From: Marinobacter excellens HL-55
Lineage (GTDB): Bacteria > Pseudomonadota > Gammaproteobacteria > Pseudomonadales > Oleiphilaceae
Length of the DNA stretch: 64,000 nt
Reading direction: 5' to 3'
NCBI GenBank assembly: GCA_001314845.1
Contig: LJZQ01000017.1
Coordinates: forward strand, 16,054 to 80,053
In this document: in pieces, positions 25,415-32,906 of the stretch
Numbering within the stretch: the first letter of the stretch is position 1
Layout of the letters: every line of letters begins with the position of its first letter
The notes under the pieces: generated by a model
What the model saw: only the letters and a program-made list of their open reading frames with translations
Told to the model about the DNA's origin: nothing
Databases searched by the model: none
Program-made: the position numbers and the translations under genes

Positions 25415-26989
25415 ATGCTCGATGTTCAGGCGATCGAATTCTCGTTCTCACTGCTGGTACCGCTGCTTTTCGGTGTTGGGGCAGTCGCGACCGGATTGGC
25501 ACCCAACCAGAACAGCCTTCTCGCACGGTCATTGACCTTCAAGCTTGCCTTTGTGTCTGCTGTGGCCGCTGCAATCGGAAGTTGGTGGTGGCCGGTCGAT
25601 GGCGTCTGGTTCAGTCAAGCGCCTCTGGCGTCGATCATGTTGCTGCTGACCACTTTGCTGGGAATGGTGCTGGGACGTTTCTCGGAGAGGTATCTTGCAG
25701 GGGAACCGGGCCAGCGCCGCTTCATGATTTGGCTTCAGGGGATCCTTGCCAGCGTTTCCATGATCGCCATCACCAATCATTTGCTGGTGTTTCTAGTTAG
25801 CTGGATTGCCATCAGTGCAAGCCTGCACCAGTTGCTGATGTTCTTTCCTGATCGCCCACGCGCCGCCCTGGCCGCGCACAAAAAATTCATCTTTGCGCGA
25901 ATTGCGGAGTTCTGCCTGGCACTGGCGTTCCTCCTGCTTTATGTCCAGTACGACACACCATTTATTGATCGGATCCTGGCCCGGGTATCCGCTTCATCAG
26001 AACTGCCCGCCGCAGCGCAAATTGCTGCGATCCTGATGGCAGCGGCTGCCCTCTTTAAATGCGCCCAGATGCCTTTCCACGGCTGGTTGATCCAGGTGGT
26101 GGAATCACCCACCCCGGTGTCTGCGCTGCTTCACGCTGGCGTTGTTAACCTTGGCGGCTTCCTGATGATTCTGATGGCGCCGCTGATTGTCCAGGCAAGC
26201 GCTGCCCAATGGCTTTTATTGTTGGTGGCGGGACCTACTGCTGTGTTTGCCAGCCTCGTCATGATGACGCGCATCTCCATCAAGGTGAGGCTGGCCTGGT
26301 CAACCTGCGCCCAAATGGGCTGGATGCTGGTTGAGTGCGCTCTAGGCCTTTACGAGCTGGCGCTCCTGCACCTCGTGGCCCATTCCGCCTACAAGGCACA
26401 CACCTTCCTTAACGCGGGCAACACGGTCGAGCTGTCGATGAAAAAACGTCTGGTTGAAATCAACCAGCCCGGCCTTGGGCAATGGCTGACCGCTGTTTGT
26501 TTTTCGGCCCTGTTCATGCTGCCGACCATCTTCCTGGCCAACGAGGCAAGACCGGCAGATCTTTTTTCATGGGTCGTGCCTGGTATCGCGTTGACGATTT
26601 TGCTTTCAGAATTCCTAGCTGCGGGCGGTGGCGTTTTCACCCTTGGCAGAGGCTTGATTCTTGGTGCCGTTTTCTGGGCTCTGTACTGGCTTCAGAAAAC
26701 CTTCTTCAGTCTGGTGCTGACGCCACCGGATAGCCAGGCAGGACTGGTAGCCGTGGGTTTCGTCGCTATCCTGATCGCCCTGCTCGTGCGCGGCTACTAC
26801 CAGATTCGCTACCACCGTTTCTCACCCGCCGGCGCCAGGCTTTACCGATTCCTGTTTGCCGCAGGCTATCTCGATGAGTGGTCCACGCGCCTGACCCTGA
26901 AAATCTGGCCGGCGAAACTGCCCGATGTTGTGCGGCCCCGGGCCGTGGTCAGCGTGTCCTCAACTTCTGGTTCCAGGGAGTCCGTGTAA
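25415..26989 (+). CDS. dabB: DabB-type membrane subunit of inorganic-carbon transporter
   Basis: 524-residue polytopic protein of the proton-conducting NADH-dehydrogenase subunit 5/Mrp antiporter superfamily, with about 13-14 membrane segments. Its core has ALFKCAQMPFHGWLIQVVESPTPVSALLHAGVVN, the signature helix pair of that superfamily, with the conserved Lys and the His cluster. Pairing with DabA immediately downstream identifies it as DabB, thought to supply ion-driven energy for bicarbonate accumulation. The stop overlaps the dabA ATG as TAATG. No respiratory complex I genes are nearby, arguing against NuoL. Confidence 0.92.
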   Translation: MLDVQAIEFSFSLLVPLLFGVGAVATGLAPNQNSLLARSLTFKLAFVSAVAAAIGSWWWPVDGVWFSQAPLASIMLLLTTLLGMVLGRFSERYLAGEPGQRRFMIWLQGILASVSMIAITNHLLVFLVSWIAISASLHQLLMFFPDRPRAALAAHKKFIFARIAEFCLALAFLLLYVQYDTPFIDRILARVSASSELPAAAQIAAILMAAAALFKCAQMPFHGWLIQVVESPTPVSALLHAGVVNLGGFLMILMAPLIVQASAAQWLLLLVAGPTAVFASLVMMTRISIKVRLAWSTCAQMGWMLVECALGLYELALLHLVAHSAYKAHTFLNAGNTVELSMKKRLVEINQPGLGQWLTAVCFSALFMLPTIFLANEARPADLFSWVVPGIALTILLSEFLAAGGGVFTLGRGLILGAVFWALYWLQKTFFSLVLTPPDSQAGLVAVGFVAILIALLVRGYYQIRYHRFSPAGARLYRFLFAAGYLDEWSTRLTLKIWPAKLPDVVRPRAVVSVSSTSGSRESV

Positions 26990-29346
26990 TGTTAGCGTCC
27001 AATTTTGATGCCACCACCGAAGCAAACACCGACACGCCGGATTGGCAGGAAGCCGTCACCGATGCCTGCAATCGGATTGCGCCGTCCTGGCCGCTGGATC
27101 AGATGATCGCGGTTAACCCGTTCTGGGAAATGCGGGATCTGCCGTTTACCAAGGTAGCCTCACGCATGGCGGCACTCAACGGCACCTGCTGTCAGAATCA
27201 GGCCGCGCTTTTACACCAGGGCAATGGTGCTGTCCCGGCCAAAACTGCCAGCATGCCGGAGCACTGGCAGAATCTCAGCGCCCAACTGGATCGCAACCGC
27301 GATACCGCCCATCACGTGGGCTGGCAGGACGAGGTTATTCACCAGATCAGTCAGTTCTGCGGAGACTACTTCCAGCGCCTGGATGCGGGAGATTTCAGGG
27401 CGGATGCCCAGGATCTGTATCAAAGCTGGCTGGAAATGACCCGGGCGGACCGTGGCATTGCCATCGTCATGGAAGAACCATCATTGCCTTCCCAATTTCA
27501 GGTCCTGCCCGATCAGCACGATAAGCTGATCACAGACGCCTTCAACGCCCTCGCGGCAGAGCCTTCCTACACGGCGGACTATGCCCACGCGCTCTTGCTG
27601 GATATCAACGGATGGTCATCCTGGGCCGCCTACCTACGCTGGCAGGCAAGACTACGTGGCAGCGAGGAAGATATACTGCCGGGCCTGTTAGCCATCCGGC
27701 TGGCCTGGGAACTGGCCATCTGGCGGCATGTTCAACACATTGGCGGCGCCATCTTCGCCGAGCTGAAACGGGGTTGGCTTCAACAGTGGGACACCTGGCC
27801 CGAAATGCTGGAGATTCATGAAAAATCCCAGACCATGGGGTGGCGCCAGCTTACAGAAGCCGAGACGGCCTACCAGTCACAGCTGGCCGATAAACTTCTG
27901 TCAAAACCTGAAAAGCAATCGACGGACGACCAGCCACCCAAACTTCAGGCCGCATTCTGTATTGATGTTCGCTCGGAGGTTTTTCGCCGTGCGCTGGAAG
28001 CCCAGGACTCCGCGATCCAGACTCTTGGGTTTGCGGGTTTCTTCGGGCTACCGATTTCGTACCGCCCCAAAGGCACCGGGTTTTCCCGGCCCCAACTACC
28101 GGGGTTGCTGGCGCTCGCGCTAGAGGTCACAGAGGCCGAGCCCTCTGGACGCTTCAGTCGGCAGTCACTGGCCAACCATTCCCACTGGTCCCAGTTTTCC
28201 AACGCGGGGCCGGCCAGCTTCAGCTTTATCGAGAGCATGGGGCTGGCGGGCCTGGGACGCATGGTGCGCAAGACCTTTTTTGGCAAATCCTCGGCTAATC
28301 CCGTTGACCAACTCCATCAAGGACATACCGAGTTCGAGATCCGTCAGAATGGCGCCCTGCTGGGGGCGGAAGAGAAAGCAGAACTGGCTGGCGGTATTCT
28401 CAGGGCCATGACGCTGACCGAGCGGTTTGCGCCCACGGTATTGCTGGTCGGGCACGGCAGTAGCACCCGTAACAACCCCCACGCCGCTGGCCTGGACTGC
28501 GGCGCCTGCGGCGGGCAGACCGGCTCAGTGAATGTTCGTGTGCTCGCCGGCATACTCAACGACACCGAGGTACGCGCGGTCCTGGCTGACCAGGGCATTT
28601 CAATTCCATCGGAAACCCGTTTCGTGGGAGCACTGCATAACACCACCACCGACGAGATAGAGTGCGCCGGTGACGTTCCCGACGACATCCGGCATTTCCT
28701 GGCCAGGGCCGGTACCCAGGCCCGCCGCGAACGCGCCGTTCGTCTGGGGATCGCAAGCGACAACAACGTCGACAGCGCCATCAGAAAACGCAGCCAGGAC
28801 TGGTCCGAAGTTCGCCCCGAATGGGGGCTAGCCGGGAACGCCAGCTTTATCGTGGCGCCTCGCTCAGCTACACGACACCTGGATCTGGGAGGTCGCAGCT
28901 TCCTCCACGACTACCGTTGGCGCGAGGACGAGGGCTTCGGAATCCTCGAACTGATCATGACCGCGCCCATGGTGGTCACCCACTGGATCAACCTGCAGTC
29001 CGTCATGTCCGTTACCGATAACTTTCATTACGGCAGCGGAAACAAGGTCCTGCATAACGTGGTTGGCGGCCACCTGGGCGTTTTCGAGGGCAACGGCGGC
29101 GATTTGCGCATCGGGCTGCCACTACAGTCGGTACACGACGGCCAACGCTGGATGCACGAACCACTCCGTCTGAGCGTCTACATTGCTGCCCCCAAAGAGG
29201 CCATTGCCGAGATAGCGACAAAGCACAAAGTGGTGAAGGACCTGATCGATAATGAGTGGCTATATCTGTTCCGGATCGATGACGAGCAAACATTGATCGA
29301 ACGGTTTTGCCGGAATCAGTGGGAAACCGGCGCAAAAGTTGGCTGA
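26989..29346 (+). CDS. dabA: DabA-type inorganic-carbon accumulation protein (DUF2309)
   Basis: 785-residue soluble DUF2309/UPF0753 protein, related to beta-carbonic anhydrases and acting with DabB to trap CO2 as bicarbonate. The four residues that match the zinc site described for Halothiobacillus DabA are all present: Cys324 and Asp326 in FCIDVRSE, His489 in VGHGSSTRNNP and Cys504 in LDCGACGG. The 15-residue His-Cys spacing is the same. ATG 26989 overlaps the dabB stop and has CAGGGAG upstream; an ATG 37 codons earlier lies inside dabB and is unlikely. An intact zinc site argues that it is functional. Confidence 0.94.
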   Translation: MLASNFDATTEANTDTPDWQEAVTDACNRIAPSWPLDQMIAVNPFWEMRDLPFTKVASRMAALNGTCCQNQAALLHQGNGAVPAKTASMPEHWQNLSAQLDRNRDTAHHVGWQDEVIHQISQFCGDYFQRLDAGDFRADAQDLYQSWLEMTRADRGIAIVMEEPSLPSQFQVLPDQHDKLITDAFNALAAEPSYTADYAHALLLDINGWSSWAAYLRWQARLRGSEEDILPGLLAIRLAWELAIWRHVQHIGGAIFAELKRGWLQQWDTWPEMLEIHEKSQTMGWRQLTEAETAYQSQLADKLLSKPEKQSTDDQPPKLQAAFCIDVRSEVFRRALEAQDSAIQTLGFAGFFGLPISYRPKGTGFSRPQLPGLLALALEVTEAEPSGRFSRQSLANHSHWSQFSNAGPASFSFIESMGLAGLGRMVRKTFFGKSSANPVDQLHQGHTEFEIRQNGALLGAEEKAELAGGILRAMTLTERFAPTVLLVGHGSSTRNNPHAAGLDCGACGGQTGSVNVRVLAGILNDTEVRAVLADQGISIPSETRFVGALHNTTTDEIECAGDVPDDIRHFLARAGTQARRERAVRLGIASDNNVDSAIRKRSQDWSEVRPEWGLAGNASFIVAPRSATRHLDLGGRSFLHDYRWREDEGFGILELIMTAPMVVTHWINLQSVMSVTDNFHYGSGNKVLHNVVGGHLGVFEGNGGDLRIGLPLQSVHDGQRWMHEPLRLSVYIAAPKEAIAEIATKHKVVKDLIDNEWLYLFRIDDEQTLIERFCRNQWETGAKVG

Positions 29347-29365
29347 CGGAGCGGGGTGACAAAAC

Positions 29366-30280
29366 GTGCTGACCCATCTGGACCATCTTGAAGCAGAAGC
29401 GATTCATATCATGCGGGAAGTGGCCGCATGCTTCGAAAAGCCCTGCATGTTCTACTCCATCGGCAAGGATTCAACAGTCATGTTGCACCTTGCGCGGAAG
29501 GCCTTTTGGCCCGGCAACGTGCCGTTCACCCTTCTGCATATAGATACAACCTGGGAATTCGCCGAGATGGGGCGGTTCCGGGACGCCTTGGTGGAAAAGC
29601 TCAACCTTGACCTACGGGTATGGATTAACAGGGAGGCGCTAGATGCTGGCGTCCACCCGATTCGATCCGGTTCTGTCGTATATAACGACCAAATGAAAAC
29701 TCAGGCTTTGAAGCAAGCGCTTGCCCATTATCGATTCGATGCAGCACTGGGCGGCGCTCGACGGGACGAGGAAAGATCCCGAGCCAAAGAGCGCATCTTC
29801 TCCGTGAGAGACGAATCCCAGCAGTGGGACCCAAAGAATCAACGTCCAGAACCCTGGGCCATCTACAACACCAAGATCAACAAGGGCGAATCAGTTCGAG
29901 TCTTCCCTCTTTCAAACTGGACTGAGCTCGACATATGGATGTATATCCTTCGGGAAAACATTGAGATAGTGCCCCTATACTATTCTTCCCCACGCCTGAG
30001 CTGGTTGGACGACGACACAGGAACCATCCTGGCTCTTGATGACGACCGAATGCTGCCTCATCTAACGCCTTCTGAAGAGGCTTCGCTCGAAACACGAACC
30101 ATCAGATTCCGAACGCTTGGATGCTACCCGCAGACAGGTGCCGTCGAGAGCACCGCGACGACGGCCTCAGATATTGTATTGGAAATGATGTCGGTACGGA
30201 CAAGTGAGCGTGACGGTCGTCTGTTGGACAAGGATCAAACAGCCTCCATGGAACGGAAAAAACGTGAAGGCTATTTTTGA
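29366..30280 (+). CDS. cysD: CysD-like sulfate adenylyltransferase small-subunit homologue, no CysN
   Basis: 304-residue ATP-pyrophosphatase-fold protein, collinear with E. coli CysD over its whole length. The P-loop [45 protein letters not shown] and [14 protein letters not shown] are intact. CysD normally needs the GTPase CysN to make adenosine phosphosulfate. No cysN or cysC is in the window, and the next gene is unrelated. GTG start, 19 nt after dabA. Local changes ([23 protein letters not shown]) mark it as a divergent member. A true cysDN could exist elsewhere in the genome. Confidence 0.88.
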   Translation: MLTHLDHLEAEAIHIMREVAACFEKPCMFYSIGKDSTVMLHLARKAFWPGNVPFTLLHIDTTWEFAEMGRFRDALVEKLNLDLRVWINREALDAGVHPIRSGSVVYNDQMKTQALKQALAHYRFDAALGGARRDEERSRAKERIFSVRDESQQWDPKNQRPEPWAIYNTKINKGESVRVFPLSNWTELDIWMYILRENIEIVPLYYSSPRLSWLDDDTGTILALDDDRMLPHLTPSEEASLETRTIRFRTLGCYPQTGAVESTATTASDIVLEMMSVRTSERDGRLLDKDQTASMERKKREGYF

Positions 30281-31100
30281 TGTCGCACTGGAACGCCCGT
30301 TCAGCGATCCTGCTGACCCGGCACGGCAAGTTACCCGCCATTGCGCGGCCACTGGAACAGCTGGGGTTAACAGTAACCTGCGACAGCAGCTTCGACACCG
30401 ATCGCCTCGGGACCTTTACCCGAGAAATAGAGCGTTTCGCCGGTCAACGGGAGACTGCGCTCGAGAAAGCGAAAATCGCTTCGGAGCAGGGCGAAAATCG
30501 TATTGGCCTCGGCAGCGAAGGAGCCTTCGGCGGTGGTCTTTTCTGCATCAATCTGGAGATTGTGTGCTTGTTTGACCAGAAACACGGCCTAACTCTTTAC
30601 GGAGAACACGCGGCGCCGTTTGGCCTTGAACAGGCCTCCGTAAGTTCTGTTGAAGAACTGAAGAGGTTTATGGATCGCTGCCCCACGGGTCAGGGGCTGG
30701 TAATGCGGCCCGAGCATGCAGGGCACCCGGATATTCACAAGGGACTGCATCACCAGCATGAAATCAATACCCGGTTCAGAGCGCTTCGAGGCAACTCGGC
30801 GTCTGACAGGTTTTCGTCGAATACGACCTTCGCGCACATCATTCTCCAGGTAGAATGGCCAACATTGGCCTTGCTGCAGAAAATCTCCGAGCCAAAATGG
30901 AAAGCTTGTGTCCCAGTTGTGTTCTGCCCGGCTTCTGGATAACCGATTTTGAAAGAGGACTGCCCTGCAGTGCGTGCGATACACCTACAAGCCGACCCAG
31001 AACTTATGTCTGGTCCTGCCAAGCATGCGACTACAAAGAATCACGCTCCATGGAGGCCGTGACAACCGAACCCGATTTTTGCCCAACCTGTAATCCCTGA
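30280..31100 (+). pseudogene. Frameshifted DUF6671-type gene with C-terminal zinc ribbon
   Basis: ATG 30280 overlaps the cysD stop as TGATG. The first about 170 residues read well (ILLTRHGKLPAIARPLE, FDTDRLGTFTRE, KARIA-like KAKIASEQ, GLGSEGAFGG), a pattern I recall for DUF6671 proteins. After RFRAL near 30785 the frame loses similarity and closes at 30942. One frame over the domain resumes as QVFVEYDLRAHHSPGRMANIG and ends at 31100 with a four-Cys-pair zinc ribbon (CPSC, CSAC, CQAC, CPTC). A TGA at 30804-30806 also interrupts that second frame. It is therefore probably a recent pseudogene or contains a sequencing error. Function unknown. Confidence 0.75.
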
Positions 31101-31106
31101 GACCCT

Positions 31107-32096
31107 ATGCCCGCAACCATCAAGTTAGACGCAACAAAATCTGCTCACATTGAGAAAGCAGCTGACCTGCTCCTCGCCGGCCACCTTGTCGCCGTGCCCA
31201 CGGAAACTGTGTACGGACTGGCGGCCGATGCCAGCAACGAACAGGCGGTCAGAAAAGTTTTTGAAGCAAAGCAGCGCCCGGTCGGACATCCCCTGATCGT
31301 GCATGTTGCCTCAGTGGACAGGGTCCGGCTCTGGGTAGACCATATCCCGGAAACCGCCATGCAGTTGATCAAGGAATTCTGGCCCGGCCCATTAACGCTG
31401 CTACTGCCAAAGAAAAGCGGCATCAGCGATTTCATTACCGGCGGCAATCCGGGCGTGGCGGTAAGAATGCCGGCGCACCCGGCCACGCTAGCGACCATGG
31501 AGAAGCTTGGGCGGGATCTGGTTGCTCCGTCCGCCAATCCCTATGGCAGGATCAGTCCGACAACCGCAGAGCATGTGCTCGCAGGCCTGTCCGGCAAAAT
31601 CGAGGCGGTACTGGACGGCGGGGACTGCTCGGTAGGCATCGAGTCCACCATTATCGATCTGACCGGCGATACACCAGTCATTGCCAGGCCCGGACAGATC
31701 GCACAGCGTGATATCGAAGCCTGCCTGGGCATCACGCTCGCGCCAGGCAGAATCGCCAGTCAGGCCGTGCCTGGGAGCGTAAAGCGCCACTATCAGCCGG
31801 TCACACCTACCGTTGGCGTGGCCACGGATCGGTTCGCCGGGCTTCTGCCGGACTTCACGCCGGCAGGCGAAAAGCTTGGCGTTATCTGGTGGCAGTCGCC
31901 ACCGGGCGAACGGGCATCCGAATCCATCATGCTCAGCGCCGATCCAAATGAGTACGCTCGCATGCTCTACACCGCCATGCACTCCATGGACAAGGCAAAC
32001 GTCGATCGGATCGTGATTGAGCTTCCGCCCCGGGAAAGCCGCTGGCTGGCCATTCATGATCGGCTGAAACGGGCCTGTAGCGAACAATTCACTTAA
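31107..32096 (+). CDS. Long-form threonylcarbamoyl-AMP synthase Sua5
   Basis: 329-residue enzyme with an N-terminal YrdC domain (about 1-205) and a C-terminal Sua5 domain. It makes threonylcarbamoyl-AMP from threonine, bicarbonate and ATP for the t6A modification of tRNAs reading ANN codons. Motifs include VPTETVYGLAADA, KQRPVGHPLIVHV, WPGPLTLLLPK and the nucleotide loop APSANPYGRISPT. It starts 6 nt after the broken upstream gene, with no obvious SD, and appears to be the last gene of the dab operon. Most gammaproteobacteria carry the short TsaC form near aroE, so this may be a second copy. Confidence 0.92.
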   Translation: MPATIKLDATKSAHIEKAADLLLAGHLVAVPTETVYGLAADASNEQAVRKVFEAKQRPVGHPLIVHVASVDRVRLWVDHIPETAMQLIKEFWPGPLTLLLPKKSGISDFITGGNPGVAVRMPAHPATLATMEKLGRDLVAPSANPYGRISPTTAEHVLAGLSGKIEAVLDGGDCSVGIESTIIDLTGDTPVIARPGQIAQRDIEACLGITLAPGRIASQAVPGSVKRHYQPVTPTVGVATDRFAGLLPDFTPAGEKLGVIWWQSPPGERASESIMLSADPNEYARMLYTAMHSMDKANVDRIVIELPPRESRWLAIHDRLKRACSEQFT

Positions 32097-32567
32097 CCCG
32101 GCACAGGCTGACCTTTGAGAGAGAATTCAGGGCGGAGGTCATTACTTATTTGCAAAATGAAAAACTGGTCCAGAAGCAACGCAGCTAGCTTATGGCCGGA
32201 AAAACGTTGGTTATCGAGTGCAACCAAAAGCTGATCGACGCTGACACCTGCATTGATGGGGCCCATCCTCAGCTGAGCCAGAATAGGCATCTTGTTTTCT
32301 TAATTGCGACGAGTTTTGGATTTCGGAGACACTTTATACTCGGTCGGCTTTACTACAGGCCTCCCAAAGTCGTAAACTTTAAAGCAGCTTCCTAGTGATG
32401 GAGCACAGTGCCTAGTATATTTTTCCGAATAAAGTAGTTTCCACTATTCGACGGTCTATGGGCTGCGGTTATTCTTATACCCACAGCGAAATATCTGTGT
32501 GCAAAAGAGAGTCTTAAGTCATTGATTCTAGATTAAGTTTCTGATCTACATCACTTGGGGAAAGTGA
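32097..32567. other. Gap between sua5 and tRNA-Leu with no supported gene
   Basis: A 65-codon open frame on the minus strand (32093-32290; begins MPILAQLRMGPINAG) matches nothing I recognise and has only an A-rich upstream region. I leave it uncalled. The remainder is A+T-rich and stop-laden in all frames. The tRNA-Leu 3' end points into this gap, where an integration boundary would lie if there were one. Confidence 0.4.
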
Positions 32568-32654
32568 TGGTGCCGAGGAGAGGACTTGAACCTCCACGGG
32601 GTTGCCCCCACTAGCACCTGAAGCTAGCGTGTCTACCAATTTCACCACCTCGGC
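32568..32654 (-). tRNA. tRNA-Leu (CAG)
   Basis: The 87-nt class II tRNA is encoded with its CCA. On the minus strand it starts GCCGAGGTGGTGAAATTGG, with anticodon loop CTTCAGG (anticodon CAG), a short variable arm (GGGGCAACCCC), T-loop GTTCAAGTCC and acceptor CCTCGGCACCA. The acceptor stem pairs fully. Confidence 0.97.
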
Positions 32655-32781
32655 AGGTGATTTGCAAAATCGCTGTTAGTTTGTTGAAAACTTAGCGTTT
32701 CTGCCAAACCGGTCAGGTTTGCCCTGAACCGATGGCGCGTACTTTAATAATTCCCCCATAACCTGTCAAATATTTTTTCCA

Positions 32782-32810
32782 AAAGTTTTTAACGTATTTG
32801 TGCCTATAAT
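32782..32810 (+). promoter_or_regulatory. Candidate rnr promoter
   Basis: A perfect TATAAT at 32805-32810 lies about 96 nt before the rnr start, downstream of an A+T-rich stretch with several T runs. No good -35 hexamer is seen at 16-18 bases. Confidence 0.4.
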
Positions 32811-32906
32811 TTGCGCCGCGGTTAGGCACCTGTGCCGTACCAACGTTATACTGACACCACAATGAATATTGCCGCCATCAATGCGGCCAGAATAGCAAGG
32901 ATCCGA

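Noticed and set aside
25178..25535. Short plus-strand frames before dabB
   Set aside because: They cross the A+T-rich leader or run out of frame into dabB; codon use is unlike the genes around them.
30277..30942. Upstream DUF6671 frame as a complete 221-residue gene
   Set aside because: Its last 50 residues lose domain character exactly where the next frame picks it up, so the end is an artefact of the frameshift.
32093..32290. 65-codon minus-strand frame next to sua5
   Set aside because: No recognisable family, and ends inside the sua5 stop; not enough to call a gene.
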